Assembly: GCF_009646095.1 (NCBI RefSeq)
Contig: NZ_CP045725.1
Span: forward strand, 2,418,001 to 2,482,000
Reading direction: 5' to 3'
DNA from: Raineyella fluvialis
GTDB taxonomy: Bacteria > Actinomycetota > Actinomycetes > Propionibacteriales > Propionibacteriaceae
Length of the DNA: 64,000 nt
Below, in pieces: positions 38,826 through 47,842 of this stretch. Within the stretch, counting starts at the first letter, position 1, and each line of letters starts with the position of its first letter. A model generated the notes under the pieces. It did no database searches and was not told the origin of the DNA. It was given only the letters and a program-made list of their open reading frames with translations. The translations under genes and the position numbers were made by a program.

Positions 38826-39836
38826 TCAGGACTTCGGGGCCGCGGACGCCGATGGGGTGAGGAACGTCACGGTGACGGTCCGGGTGCCGGTGGAGGGCAC
38901 CGAGGTCCAGGCGGGCAGCTGACCCGCCGCCCACGTCCACTCCTGGTCGGCGACGCTGACGGTGCGGACACCGGAGGTCGACGCGTTCACGACCGCGTAC
39001 GAGGCGATCGCCCACGCCTGGTCATCGGAGCTGCCCGTCGCCGTCAGGGTGGCGCCGTCGGCGCTCACCTTGGCGCTGACCCCGAGCGCCTTGTGCAGCG
39101 AGGAGGCCAGGCCGGCGGCATCCGCGGTCGCCGGAGTCGTGTAGCCACAGGTGACCCCGGCCGGCGTCTGGCCGGTGAGCACGCTGGCGACCACCCGGGC
39201 GTTCTGCTCGTGCTTGCGGTAGGCCTCGGGGTGGCCCGACTTCTGCACCGCCTGCGCCACCGTCGTGATGTCCCCGGTCTCCCAGCCATCGATCTTCACG
39301 AGGTGGGCGTAGAAGGCGTCCGAGGCGAAGAAGGGATCGAGGATCTGCTCCGTCGTCCCCCACCCCTGGGAGGGACGCTGCTGGAACAGACCGACCGAGT
39401 CACGGTCACCGTAGTCGAGATTGCGGATGCCCGATTCCTGGTAGGCGGTGGCGACGGCGATCGTCCCGGCGCGGGCGGGCAGCCCCTTGGCGACGGACCT
39501 GCCGACGATGATGCTGGCGTAGTGGGCCTGCTCCAGGTCGAGCACGGTCGTGTTCCCCCCGGCCTCGAGGCGGCACCGCGGCTCGAACGGCGTGGGCTGG
39601 ATGTACTCGTTCATCCTCAACCAGACGATGCCACCGACCAGGGCGACGGCGAGCAGCAGCACGACGGCGCCGGCCGCGATGCCACAGCCGCACCCTCGGC
39701 GCTGCCGAGCCCGGTCGCGGGAGCCGCCCTCCCCCCGGCGTACGGTCCGGGGTTCCGTCGGCACCGTGGCCTCGGCGAGGGGAGGGCCCAGCGGAATCGT
39801 ACGATCGGGGTCGTAGGGCTGACCGGGGGTGGACAT
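38826..39836 (-). CDS. Membrane-anchored lysozyme-like / cell-wall hydrolase-related protein
   Basis: A 336-residue protein with a cytoplasmic Arg-rich head, a G-C-G-C pair and one membrane helix near residues 52-73, so the bulk is outside. Residues 125-165 contain A-T-A-Y-Q-E-S-G-I-R-N and D-S-V-G-L-F-Q-Q-R-P-S-Q-G-W-G, the catalytic-Glu and sugar-groove segments of a lytic-transglycosylase/lysozyme-like fold. It may therefore act on peptidoglycan, but the family is poorly characterised. The start codon shares one base with the dapD stop (TGATG), so it is probably coupled to dapD, which makes a peptidoglycan precursor. Confidence 0.75.
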   Translation of the reverse strand: MSTPGQPYDPDRTIPLGPPLAEATVPTEPRTVRRGEGGSRDRARQRRGCGCGIAAGAVVLLLAVALVGGIVWLRMNEYIQPTPFEPRCRLEAGGNTTVLDLEQAHYASIIVGRSVAKGLPARAGTIAVATAYQESGIRNLDYGDRDSVGLFQQRPSQGWGTTEQILDPFFASDAFYAHLVKIDGWETGDITTVAQAVQKSGHPEAYRKHEQNARVVASVLTGQTPAGVTCGYTTPATADAAGLASSLHKALGVSAKVSADGATLTATGSSDDQAWAIASYAVVNASTSGVRTVSVADQEWTWAAGQLPAWTSVPSTGTRTVTVTFLTPSASAAPKS

Positions 39837-40768
39837 CAGTTCGCGTGCAGGGCCGCGTTCAGCTCGACCGTCCGGCCCTCACGGGAGCGCACCTGGACGG
39901 CCCCGGTGAGGGAGTTGCGCAGGAAGAGCAGGCCGTTCTGGCCGGACAACTCGGCGGCCTTCGCGGTGCCGCCGTCGGGGAGCTGGACCTTGGTCCCGGC
40001 GGTCACGTAGAGGCCGGCTTCGACCACGCAGTTGTCACCCAGTGAGATGCCGATGCCGGAGTTGGCGCCCAGCAGGCAGCCCTCGCCGATGGAGACCCGT
40101 TCCTTGCCGCCGCCGGACAGGGTGCCCATGATGGAGGCGCCGCCGCCGATGTCGGAGCCGTCCCCGACCACCACACCCTGGGAGATCCGGCCCTCCACCA
40201 TCGAGTGACCGAGGGTGCCGGCGTTGAAGTTCACGAAGCCCTCATGCATCACCGTGGTGCCCTCGGCCAGGTGGGCGCCGAGCCGGGCCCGGTCGGCGTC
40301 GGCGAGTCGTACGCCGCGGGGCACGACGTAGTCGATCATCCGGGGGAACTTGTCGACCGAGAAGACCGTGACGTGGCCGAGCCTGGCGCGCAGCCGGGCC
40401 CGGGTGGCCTCGAAGCCCTCGACGGCGCAAGGACCGGCCGAGGTCCACACGACGTTCGGCAGCACGGCGAAGATGCCGTCGAGGTTCAGCGTGTTCGGCC
40501 GGACCAGGGTGTGGCTGAGCAGGTGCAGCCGCAGGTACGCATCGGACGTGTCGGCCGGAGCCGCGTCCAGATCGATGACCGTGAGCACCGCCTGGGTACG
40601 CACACCGCGGGCCTCGTCGCTGGTCACGCCGGCGGTCACCGCTTCCGGAGCCTCGGCGCCGTCGGGCTCGCCCAGAGCGGGAGCGGGATACCAGGTGTCG
40701 AGGACCTGACCGGAGGTGTGGATGGTGGCCAGACCCCAACCGTGGGCCGTACGTGCGGTGTCAGTCAT
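39836..40768 (-). CDS. dapD: Tetrahydrodipicolinate N-succinyltransferase
   Basis: DapD succinylates tetrahydrodipicolinate, opening the succinylase branch of lysine synthesis. The actinobacterial-type protein of 310 residues ends in a left-handed beta helix of hexapeptide repeats ([23 protein letters not shown]). [10 protein letters not shown] and [13 protein letters not shown] are conserved blocks in the N-terminal half. A TAGAGT hexamer 7 nt upstream predicts a leaderless mRNA; its first three bases are the stop of the upstream MFS gene. Confidence 0.93.
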   Translation of the reverse strand: MTDTARTAHGWGLATIHTSGQVLDTWYPAPALGEPDGAEAPEAVTAGVTSDEARGVRTQAVLTVIDLDAAPADTSDAYLRLHLLSHTLVRPNTLNLDGIFAVLPNVVWTSAGPCAVEGFEATRARLRARLGHVTVFSVDKFPRMIDYVVPRGVRLADADRARLGAHLAEGTTVMHEGFVNFNAGTLGHSMVEGRISQGVVVGDGSDIGGGASIMGTLSGGGKERVSIGEGCLLGANSGIGISLGDNCVVEAGLYVTAGTKVQLPDGGTAKAAELSGQNGLLFLRNSLTGAVQVRSREGRTVELNAALHAN

Positions 40769-40775
40769 GGCGACG

Positions 40776-40781
40776 ACTCTA
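40776..40781 (-). promoter_or_regulatory. -10 hexamer TAGAGT, leaderless start of dapD
   Basis: On the minus strand TAGAGT lies 7 nt before the dapD ATG and contains the TAG stop of the MFS gene, so dapD appears to have its own promoter inside the preceding gene. Confidence 0.55.
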
Positions 40782-42362
40782 CCGAGTCCGGCCCAACCCC
40801 CCGTACTCCTGAACCGTGGGTACGGGCCCGTCGGACCGTTCCGACGAGGGGGACCGTGCCGCGTCGGATGACACGGTCCGGCGGCGGGCGACCCGCAGGT
40901 CCCCCACGGCGATGACCGCCGCCACCAGCAGCACGGCGGCGATGGTCAGGTACGCCGTCCGGAAGGCGACGAGGAATCCCGAGCCGGCGGCGGCGCCGAA
41001 GAAGATCGACGTGATCATCGCGTTGCCGATGGCGGTCCCGATGCGCTGTGCCGTCGACATCACACCTCCGGCGGTGCCGCCGACCTCGCTCGGGACGTCC
41101 TCGAGGGTCATCGTCTGGTTGGCCGCTCCCAGGGCGCCCTGGCCGATGCCGGCGAGCGCCCACGGCAGCGCGAGCCACCAGAAGCTCGCGCCGAGGTCGA
41201 CGACGGCCCGGGCGACGCCCACGGCCGCCACGCAGGACCCGGCGATCAGCACGATGGCACCGACGACGATGCTGCGTCCGTGATCGACGGTGTGACGTCC
41301 CGACCAATGCGCCGACCCCGCGCTGAGGATGGCGTTCGGCAGGGTGACCAGTCCGGTGGCGAGAGCGCTCGCCCCGAGCCCCTGCTGGAGGAACAGTGCC
41401 GCGATCACGAAGATCGAGGTCGAGCCGACGAAGAAGATCCCACTCACCGCGGTGCCGAAGCTGAATGACGGGAACGCGAAGAGTGCCGGGTCGACCATCG
41501 GCGCATGCCCGCGCGCACGGTAGGCCCGCTCCCAGCCGAGCCAGCCGCCGAGGAGGACGAGACCGAGCGGCACCAGCGACCACAGCCAGGTCGATCCGTG
41601 GGCCGTGAAGGGGAACATCACGCAGAGCACCGCCACCGCCAGCAGCAGGGCGCCGACGGGATCGAGGTCGAGACGCTCACGCCGCCGGTCGAGTGCTCCG
41701 CCGCGGGCCCGGACGGCCCGTGCCTCGCGGGCGAGCCGCCGGCGCTGCCGCTCCCGGCCGAACGGCAGCCAGCGCAGGGCCAGGACCACCCCCACCAGGC
41801 CGAGGGGAGTGTTGAGCAGGAACGATGCCCGCCACCCGTCATGCGGCCCCAGCCAGGCGATCATCGTGCCGGCGACCAGCGGCCCGACCGCGACCGACAC
41901 CGCGATCACCATGCCCAACAGGGCGAACGCCCGGGCCCGCCCACGGCCGGAGAACAGTTGCTGGATCATCCCCATCACCTGGGGGTTGTAGAGGGCGGCA
42001 CCGATGCCCTGGGCGAGCCGGGCCAGGTTGAGCGCCGCGGGGGTGGAGGCGAGCCCGCAGGCGAGGGAGGCCAGGGTGAAGACCGCCAGCCCCACCGTGA
42101 AGAGCATCGAGCGGCCCACCGTGTCCCCGATCCGTCCGGCGGGGATCAGCACGATCCCGAAGGCGAGGGCATAGCCGGACAGGGCCCACTGCAGGTCGGC
42201 CGGGCTCGCCCCCAGCCCCTGCTCGATCGTCGGCAGGGCCACGTTGATCGAGGAGATCGCCATCAGGGCCAGGGCGATCGGGACCATCAGGACCAGCAGG
42301 ATCCGGTAGCGGTGGAAGGTGCGGTCCGTTCCCTCGACCCGGATCACATTGCGGTCATTCAC
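40779..42362 (-). CDS. DHA2-type MFS drug exporter (14 helices)
   Basis: A 527-residue multidrug-exporter-like protein of the EmrB/QacA group. It has about 14 helices, motif [10 protein letters not shown] and motif C-like [10 protein letters not shown] near 160. A cluster of Arg follows helix 6, and a polar Ser/Pro-rich tail ends the protein. The substrate is unknown; exporters of this group handle antibiotics and cations. The GTG at 42362 is the likely start; the ribosome site is weak. It is transcribed toward dapD and divergent from dapE. Confidence 0.85.
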   Translation of the reverse strand: MNDRNVIRVEGTDRTFHRYRILLVLMVPIALALMAISSINVALPTIEQGLGASPADLQWALSGYALAFGIVLIPAGRIGDTVGRSMLFTVGLAVFTLASLACGLASTPAALNLARLAQGIGAALYNPQVMGMIQQLFSGRGRARAFALLGMVIAVSVAVGPLVAGTMIAWLGPHDGWRASFLLNTPLGLVGVVLALRWLPFGRERQRRRLAREARAVRARGGALDRRRERLDLDPVGALLLAVAVLCVMFPFTAHGSTWLWSLVPLGLVLLGGWLGWERAYRARGHAPMVDPALFAFPSFSFGTAVSGIFFVGSTSIFVIAALFLQQGLGASALATGLVTLPNAILSAGSAHWSGRHTVDHGRSIVVGAIVLIAGSCVAAVGVARAVVDLGASFWWLALPWALAGIGQGALGAANQTMTLEDVPSEVGGTAGGVMSTAQRIGTAIGNAMITSIFFGAAAGSGFLVAFRTAYLTIAAVLLVAAVIAVGDLRVARRRTVSSDAARSPSSERSDGPVPTVQEYGGLGRTR

Positions 42363-42454
42363 AGCCCCGAGTCAACGCCTCCCCGCGGCGATTGGCCAAT
42401 CGCGGCCGGGTGTTGCCGCCCTGTCGCCAGCGCCCGGCGGCACCACCCGACCGG

Positions 42455-42460
42455 TAGGGT
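42455..42460 (+). promoter_or_regulatory. -10 hexamer TAGGGT, leaderless start of dapE
   Basis: TAGGGT is followed by 6 nt and the dapE ATG at 42467; there is no Shine-Dalgarno. Confidence 0.6.
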
Positions 42461-42466
42461 GCAGAT

Positions 42467-43570
42467 ATGGCCCTGGATCTGCGTGCGGACGTCGTCGACC
42501 TGCTCGGATCGATCGTCGACATCGAATCGGTGAGCGGGAACGAGCGGCACCTCGCCGACGAGGTCGAGAGCGCCCTGCGGGAGTACCCGCACCTCGAGGT
42601 CGTCCGCCTCGGCAACAACGTTCTCGCCCGCACCGGTCTGGGCCGGGCGGAACGGGTCGTGGTCGCCGGGCACCTGGACACGGTGCCCTTGGCGGACAAC
42701 CTCCCCTCCGAGATCCGTACGGTCGACGGCGAGGAACGGCTGTACGGGCGAGGCACCTGTGACATGAAGGCCGGCGTGGCGGTCGCCCTCTCTCTCGCCG
42801 CGGAACTCTCCGCGCCCAGCCGGGACGTGACCTGGATCTTCTACGACAACGAGGAGGTCGAGGCGGCGCGTAACGGCCTCAACACCGTCGAGCGTGAGCG
42901 CCCCGACCTGATGGAGGCCGATTTCGCCGTGCTCGGCGAGCCGTCCGGAGCCCGGGTCGAAGGCGGTTGCCAGGGCACCATGCGGTTCACCCTCACCACG
43001 ACCGGCGTGGCCGCCCACTCCGCGCGCGCCTGGCGTGGCGTCAACGCCATCCATGCCGCCGCCGACGTGCTGGAACGGCTGGCGGCGTACGAGCCCCGCA
43101 AGGTCGTCGTCGACGGCCTGGAGTACATCGAGGGCCTCAACGCCGTCCGTATCCACGGGGGCGTCGCGGGCAACGTGATCCCGGATCGCTGCACGATCGA
43201 GATCAACTTCCGCTTCGCCCCGGATCGTACGCCGGAGGAGGCGGAACGCTACGTCCGCGATGTCTTCGAGGGCTACCCGATCGAGGTGACCGACCTCGCG
43301 CCGGGCGCCCGCCCGGGCCTCGACCTGCCGATCGCGCAGGAGTTCCTCCGCGCCGTCGGCTCCGAACCGGCGGCGAAATACGGATGGACCGACGTCGCCC
43401 GGTTCTCGGCGCGCGGTGTCCCGGCCGTGAACTACGGACCCGGCGACCCGCTCAAGGCCCACCAGGACGACGAGTACTGCGCCGTCGCCTCCGTCCGCAC
43501 GGTGCGGGCCGCGCTGGCGCAGTGGCTGGGCGGCGGCCCCGCCGGTGCCAGGACCAGCGGCGATGAGTGA
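42467..43570 (+). CDS. dapE: Succinyl-diaminopimelate desuccinylase
   Basis: DapE removes succinate from N-succinyl-diaminopimelate with a di-zinc centre. Of 367 residues, A-G-H-L-D-T-V-P (H69, D71), G-R-G-T-C-D-M-K-A-G (bridging D99) and D-N-E-E-V (E129/E130) supply the M20 metal ligands. The lid domain contains G-C-Q-G-T-M-R-F and the C-terminal metal His lies in K-A-H-Q-D-D-E-Y. Its stop overlaps the next gene by 8 nt. It is leaderless by the upstream TAGGGT hexamer. Confidence 0.94.
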   Translation: MALDLRADVVDLLGSIVDIESVSGNERHLADEVESALREYPHLEVVRLGNNVLARTGLGRAERVVVAGHLDTVPLADNLPSEIRTVDGEERLYGRGTCDMKAGVAVALSLAAELSAPSRDVTWIFYDNEEVEAARNGLNTVERERPDLMEADFAVLGEPSGARVEGGCQGTMRFTLTTTGVAAHSARAWRGVNAIHAAADVLERLAAYEPRKVVVDGLEYIEGLNAVRIHGGVAGNVIPDRCTIEINFRFAPDRTPEEAERYVRDVFEGYPIEVTDLAPGARPGLDLPIAQEFLRAVGSEPAAKYGWTDVARFSARGVPAVNYGPGDPLKAHQDDEYCAVASVRTVRAALAQWLGGGPAGARTSGDE

Positions 43571-44336
43571 GGTCCGGCCACGGCGTCGCCGGCAGGGTCC
43601 CGTCGTCCGAGGGCAGCAGACGTGGCAGCCGACGACGACCGACCAGCGGCTGCTGGACGCGAAGGGCTCCGTCGAGTGGGTGCACGAGGACCCCTGGCGG
43701 GTGATGCGGATCCAGTCGGAGTTCGTCGAGGGGTTCGGGACACTGGCGGAGCTCGGGCCGGCGGTGACGGTCTTCGGGTCCGCCCGGACCGTCGCCGACA
43801 GCGAGCACTACGCCGCAGGGATCGAACTGGGGCGCAAGCTGGCGATGGCGGGCTTCGCCGTCGTCACCGGCGGCGGGCCGGGGGCGATGGAGGCCGCCAA
43901 CCGCGGCGCGGCGGAGGCCGGCGGCGTGTCGGTGGGACTGGGCATCGAACTCCCGTACGAGAACACCTTCAACGACTGGGTCAACCTCGGCATTTACTTC
44001 CGCTACTTCTTCGTCCGCAAGGTGATGTTCCTCAAGTACGCCTGCGGCGTCGTGGCGCTGCCCGGGGGAGTGGGGACGATGGATGAGCTGTTCGAGACCG
44101 TCACCCTGGTGCAGACCGGCAAGCTCACCTCGTTCCCGATCATCATGTACGGCTGCGACTACTGGCAGGGCGTGCGGCAGTGGATGGAGCGCTCGATGGT
44201 GCCGGCGGGCTACGTCTCGCCGGACGACCTGGCGCTGGTCAGGGCGACAGACGACCTGGACGAGATCGTCGAGCTGATGCTGACAGCCGAGACCCGCATC
44301 TCCGGGCGGGTCGCCGCGTCGCGTCGGGACCTGTGA
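43563..44336 (+). CDS. LOG-family (TIGR00730) Rossmann protein
   Basis: A 257-residue member of the LONELY GUY family, which hydrolyse nucleoside monophosphates, classically cytokinin ribotides. G-S-A-R near residue 78 and V-T-G-G-G-P-G-A-M-E-A-A-N-R-G-A form the nucleotide site; L-P-G-G-V-G-T-M-D-E-L-F-E is the P-G-G-x-G-T-x-x-E signature. The ATG at 43563 overlaps the dapE stop region by 8 nt, so expression is coupled. A LOG homologue near dapE is also found in mycobacteria (Rv1205 beside Rv1202). Confidence 0.9.
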   Translation: MSEVRPRRRRQGPVVRGQQTWQPTTTDQRLLDAKGSVEWVHEDPWRVMRIQSEFVEGFGTLAELGPAVTVFGSARTVADSEHYAAGIELGRKLAMAGFAVVTGGGPGAMEAANRGAAEAGGVSVGLGIELPYENTFNDWVNLGIYFRYFFVRKVMFLKYACGVVALPGGVGTMDELFETVTLVQTGKLTSFPIIMYGCDYWQGVRQWMERSMVPAGYVSPDDLALVRATDDLDEIVELMLTAETRISGRVAASRRDL

Positions 44337-44349
44337 GGGGGACGGTCCG

Positions 44350-44535
44350 ATGATTCCTTGGCTGCTGGTCGGCCTGGCCGTCGTGGTGCTGGGGCTGAGC
44401 GTCCCGGTCGCCCGCGGGGCCTTCGGGGAGATGCCGCAGCCGCCCGGGGACCGCCGCCGGACGCCTCCTGCGGCTGTCGTCGACGACACCCCGGCTGACG
44501 ACCTGACTGACCCTGACTTGCCCGATGCGGGATAA
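44350..44535 (+). CDS. Small single-helix membrane protein
   Basis: A 61-residue protein with one N-terminal hydrophobic segment (residues 2-22) and a Pro/Asp-rich soluble tail. The family is not recognised from sequence. It lies 13 bp after the LOG gene, in the place where the related mycobacterial cluster has a short membrane/DivIVA-like gene (Rv1209). GGGGGA precedes the ATG at 44350. Coding is supported by codon use and operon position only. Confidence 0.55.
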   Translation: MIPWLLVGLAVVVLGLSVPVARGAFGEMPQPPGDRRRTPPAAVVDDTPADDLTDPDLPDAG

Positions 44536-44575
44536 TAGTGGCGGTTTGTACGTTCCAACGAGGTGAGGATGCACG

Positions 44576-44743
44576 ATGGCAGCTATGAAGCCCCGGACCG
44601 GCGACGGCCCCATGGAGGTCACCAAGGAGGGTCGGGGGATCGTCATGCGAGTCCCGCTGGAGGGTGGTGGCCGGCTGGTCGTCGAGATGAATCCCGCGGA
44701 GGCCTCGGAGCTTGCCGGAGCGCTCACGGCGGTCGTCGGCTGA
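44576..44743 (+). CDS. DUF3117 protein
   Basis: A 55-residue protein that corresponds to mycobacterial Rv1211: M-A-A-M-K-P-R-T-G-D-G-P-M-E-V-T-K-E-G-R at the N-terminus and an acidic helix with N-P-A-E-A-S-E-L. This tiny family is nearly universal in actinobacteria and has no known function. GAGGAT lies 6 nt before the ATG. A strong hairpin follows 69 nt downstream. Confidence 0.88.
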   Translation: MAAMKPRTGDGPMEVTKEGRGIVMRVPLEGGGRLVVEMNPAEASELAGALTAVVG

Positions 44744-44811
44744 CAGTCGTCCGGTGATCGGCACCGGCTCGGGACATCACGGTTCCGGGCGGCACGCTCC
44801 GGAACATCGCG

Positions 44812-44844
44812 GCAGGGCCCCGGGTCATCGACCCGGGGCCCTGC
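44812..44844. terminator. Bidirectional hairpin between DUF3117 and glgA
   Basis: A perfect 15-bp stem (44812-44826 with 44830-44844) with a 3-nt loop separates the convergent DUF3117 and glgA genes. Confidence 0.78.
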
Positions 44845-44875
44845 TGATGTCAGCGGCACTCCGCCAGGGAGCCGG

Positions 44876-46096
44876 TCAGCCCTGGACGGCCCTGAGTTCC
44901 GGGTGGGCCGCGAAGTAGTCGATCGCCTTCTGGTAGACGTCGACCGTCTCGCGGGCGATCTTCTCCCAGGAGAACACGTCGACCGCGCGCTGTCGTCCGG
45001 CCTTGCCCATCGCCTCGGCGCGGGCGGGGTCGCGGACCAGTTCATTGAGTTTCGCGGCGAACTGCGCCTCGAAGTTGCGCACGTACTCCGGGTCGCCGGC
45101 CTGGGCGGGGTCGTACGCCACCAGCAGGCCCGTCTCGCCGTCGTTGACGACCTCCGGGATGCCGCCGACGGCACTGGCCACGACGGCGGTCTCCGAGGCC
45201 ATCGCCTCGAGGTTCACGATGCCGAGGGGCTCGTAGATCGACGGGCAGGCGAACACTGTCGCGTGCGCCAGCACCTGCCGGACACTCGGGCGCGGCAGCA
45301 TCTCCCGCACCCAGGTCACACCGCCACCGCGGGCCTCCTTGAGATGGCCGAAGGCGGCGTTGAACTCGGCGGCGATCTCCGGGGTGTCGGGAGCGCCGGC
45401 GAGCAGCAGCAGTTGGGTGTCCGGGTCGAGTTGCTCCGCCGCCCGGACCAGGTGCACCAGGCCCTTCTGCCGGGTGATCCGGCCGACGAAGGCGACGTAC
45501 GGACGGGAGAGGTCGATGCCGAGATTCTCGACGACGTCGGTGTTCGGGTCCGGGGTGAACTCCTCGGGGTCGATGCCGTTGAGCACCACATGGACCTTCT
45601 CGGGGTCAAGCTCGGGGTAGGCCTCGAGGATCGAGCGGCGCATGCCGTTCGAGACGGCGATCACCGCGGAGGCGCCGTTGTAAGCGGTGCGTTCCGCCCA
45701 GGATGACAGGTTGTAACCGCCGCCGAGCTGCTCCTTCTTCCATGGGCGGTCCGGCTCGAGGGAGTGGGCCGACACGACGTGGGGGATCTCCCGGAAGATG
45801 CCGCCGAGATGGCCGGCGAGGTTCGCGTACCAGGTGTGGGAGTGCACCAGGTCGATCCCCTCGGGAAGGGCGGAGACCATGGAGAGGTCGGCGCCGAACA
45901 CGCGCAGCGCGGCGTTCGCGCCCGCGGGGTAGACCTCGGCGTGCGCGGTGGCCCCCTCGCGGGGCTCGCCCATGCACTGGACGTCGACATCGATGAACTT
46001 GCGCAGCTGCGGGACGAGCTGCTGGACGTGGACTCCGGCGCCCCCGTAGATCGTCGGCGGGTACTCCCGGGTCAGGACCGAAACACTCAGGCTCAT
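44876..46096 (-). CDS. glgA: Glycogen synthase / alpha-maltose-1-phosphate synthase (GT4)
   Basis: A 406-residue GT-B glycosyltransferase of the actinobacterial GlgA family, which uses ADP-glucose; in mycobacteria the homologue (GlgM) makes maltose-1-phosphate from glucose-1-phosphate. The N-terminal domain has T-I-Y-G-G-A-G-V-H-V-Q-Q-L and S-H-T-W-Y-A-N. The C-terminal domain has V-G-R-I-T-R-Q-K-G near 205 and the sugar-nucleotide E-P-L-G-I-V-N-L-E-A-M-A. The ATG at 46096 has no clear Shine-Dalgarno. It diverges from glgC across 108 bp. Confidence 0.9.
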   Translation of the reverse strand: MSLSVSVLTREYPPTIYGGAGVHVQQLVPQLRKFIDVDVQCMGEPREGATAHAEVYPAGANAALRVFGADLSMVSALPEGIDLVHSHTWYANLAGHLGGIFREIPHVVSAHSLEPDRPWKKEQLGGGYNLSSWAERTAYNGASAVIAVSNGMRRSILEAYPELDPEKVHVVLNGIDPEEFTPDPNTDVVENLGIDLSRPYVAFVGRITRQKGLVHLVRAAEQLDPDTQLLLLAGAPDTPEIAAEFNAAFGHLKEARGGGVTWVREMLPRPSVRQVLAHATVFACPSIYEPLGIVNLEAMASETAVVASAVGGIPEVVNDGETGLLVAYDPAQAGDPEYVRNFEAQFAAKLNELVRDPARAEAMGKAGRQRAVDVFSWEKIARETVDVYQKAIDYFAAHPELRAVQG

Positions 46097-46192
46097 GGGA
46101 GGATGCTCGCACACCCTGCCTACCAGGTTCTGCAGGGCACGGAGAATCATGGAACTCTCGGCAATTCGCTTGTCGGTGGCCCGGCCGGGCCA

Positions 46193-46198
46193 TAGGTT
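46193..46198 (+). promoter_or_regulatory. -10 hexamer TAGGTT, leaderless start of glgC
   Basis: TAGGTT is followed by 6 nt and the ATG at 46205. It lies in the glgA-glgC divergent region. Confidence 0.55.
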
Positions 46199-46204
46199 CA
46201 GGTC

Positions 46205-47431
46205 ATGACGTCCCGCCCCAAGGTCCTGTCCATCGTCCTCGCCGGTGGTGAGGGCAAGCGACTGATGCCCCTCACCCTTGACCGCGCCAAGCCGGCGGTG
46301 CCCTTCGGGGGCACCTTGCGGCTGATCGATTTCGTCCTGTCGAACATGGTGAACTCCAGCCTGCTCCAGGTCGCCGTGCTGACCCAGTACAAGTCCCACT
46401 CGCTCGACCGCCACATCACCCTCACGTGGCGCATGTCGAACATGCTGGGCAACTTCATCACGCCCGTGCCGGCCCAGCAGCGCCTCGGACCGCACTGGTA
46501 CCAGGGCAGCGCCGACGCGATCTACCAGTCGATGAACCTGATCCGGGACGCGAACCCGGACTACGTGGTGGTCTTCGGGGCTGACAACATCTACCGGATG
46601 GACATCGGCCAGATGCTCGAGGCGCACATCGACTCCGGTCTCGGGGCGACCGTGGCGGGCATCCGGGTGCCGCGGGCCGAGGCCAGCGCGTTCGGCATCA
46701 TCGACGCCGCCCCGGACAAGAAGATCCGTCAGTTCCTCGAGAAGCCGGCCGATCCGCCGGGGCTGCCGGACAGCCCGGACGAGTCGTTCGCCTCGATGGG
46801 CAACTACATCTTCAACAAGGATGCCCTGGTCGCCGCTCTCGAGGCCGACGCGGCCGACGAGAACGCCCGCCACGACATGGGTGGGGACATCATCCCGGCC
46901 TTCGTCGACAAGGGCGAGGCTCAGGTCTACGACTTCAAGGACAACGAGGTCGCCGGTGCCACCGAGGAGGACCGCAACTACTGGCGGGACGTGGGCACCA
47001 TCGACGCGTTCTTCGACGCCCACATGGACCTGGTGGCGGTGAAGCCGAACTTCAACCTGTACAACGACGAATGGCCGATCTTCAGCTACCAGCGCCAGCT
47101 GCCCGGCGCGAAGTTCACGTTGCGAGGCACCGCCGAGGACTCCATCGTCTCGGCGGGCTCCATCATCTCGGGCGGCGATGTCGACTCTTCGGTGCTGTCA
47201 CCGAAGGTGCGGGTCGACAAGTGGGCCAAGGTCGAGCAGTCGATCCTGATGGACAACGCGCAGGTCGGCCGCAATGCCGTCGTCCGCCGGGCCATCCTGG
47301 ACAAGAACGTCGTCGTCGAGCGCGGTGCCGAGGTGGGCGTCGACCATGAAGCCGATCGCGCCCGGGGCTTCACGGTGTCGGCAGGGGGCATCACCGTGGT
47401 GCCCAAGGACTTCGTGGTCAAGGCCGTCTGA
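46205..47431 (+). CDS. glgC: Glucose-1-phosphate adenylyltransferase
   Basis: GlgC makes ADP-glucose, the donor for glycogen or maltosyl-phosphate synthesis. At 408 residues it is complete: [10 protein letters not shown] at the nucleotide site, K-P-A-V-P-F-G-G near 32, [10 protein letters not shown], and the D-V-G-T-I-D-A-F metal/substrate segment. A C-terminal left-handed beta helix ([13 protein letters not shown]) completes it. It is divergent from glgA, so both may share control. A hairpin terminator follows. Confidence 0.94.
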   Translation: MTSRPKVLSIVLAGGEGKRLMPLTLDRAKPAVPFGGTLRLIDFVLSNMVNSSLLQVAVLTQYKSHSLDRHITLTWRMSNMLGNFITPVPAQQRLGPHWYQGSADAIYQSMNLIRDANPDYVVVFGADNIYRMDIGQMLEAHIDSGLGATVAGIRVPRAEASAFGIIDAAPDKKIRQFLEKPADPPGLPDSPDESFASMGNYIFNKDALVAALEADAADENARHDMGGDIIPAFVDKGEAQVYDFKDNEVAGATEEDRNYWRDVGTIDAFFDAHMDLVAVKPNFNLYNDEWPIFSYQRQLPGAKFTLRGTAEDSIVSAGSIISGGDVDSSVLSPKVRVDKWAKVEQSILMDNAQVGRNAVVRRAILDKNVVVERGAEVGVDHEADRARGFTVSAGGITVVPKDFVVKAV

Positions 47432-47450
47432 CCGCGTCACCGGGACATCA

Positions 47451-47480
47451 GAAGGCCCCACCCGTGCGGGTGGGGCCTTC
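47451..47480 (+). terminator. Terminator after glgC
   Basis: A 14-bp stem, GAAGGCCCCACCCG with CGGGTGGGGCCTTC, with a TG tip (47465-47466) begins 20 nt after the glgC stop. Confidence 0.8.
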
Positions 47481-47617
47481 GTTCGTTCCCGCCCGGGGTG
47501 ATGCCGGCGAGGCCCGCGAGGCTCCCTGCGTCGGTCGCTCGCCGCCTTATCGAGTCCCTGCGAGGCGCCGCCCACGAGTGGACAGCGTGCTCAGAAGCGA
47601 GGATGACCCAGGACCAT

Positions 47618-47749
47618 GCGCCATAGGGCAAACCTATGGTCGAATTGCCGAACACACCCAGGCGTCGCTGGTCGCGTATGTCAGGTCAATTGCCGGTGAG
47701 GTGGGGAGGGTGTGTTCTTCCACCTGACCATAGGTTTGCCCTATGGCGC
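47618..47749. repeat. 132-bp nested inverted-repeat element
   Basis: The gap 47432-47842 contains no gene. Within it, 47618-47641 and 47726-47749 are perfect 24-bp inverted repeats, each itself containing the hairpin CCATAGG-N5-CCTATGG. Inside them, after 8 unmatched bases on each side, 47650-47659 and 47708-47717 are a second pair (GAACACACCC/GGGTGTGTTC). The symmetry suggests a MITE-like or REP-like element or a large folded RNA. No target-site duplication is visible. Confidence 0.8.
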
Positions 47750-47782
47750 GACGGTGCGGGGCGTACGTCGCGTAGGCCGCGT

Positions 47783-47809
47783 GCGTCGCGTGCGTCGCGT
47801 GCGTCGCGT
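47783..47809. repeat. Three tandem copies of a 9-bp unit
   Basis: GCGTCGCGT is repeated three times without change, flanked by degenerate copies (from about 47766). It lies between the inverted-repeat element and the O-methyltransferase stop. Confidence 0.7.
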
Positions 47810-47842
47810 ATGCGCGTACGCCGATGGCTCCGCCCCCGAGGG

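Noticed and set aside
47437-47655. Possible 72-codon minus-strand gene after glgC
   Set aside because: It runs through the glgC terminator and one arm of the inverted repeat; codon use and composition give no support.
47783-47809. Tandem 9-bp units as a CRISPR array
   Set aside because: Units are contiguous without spacers and too short; no cas gene is present.
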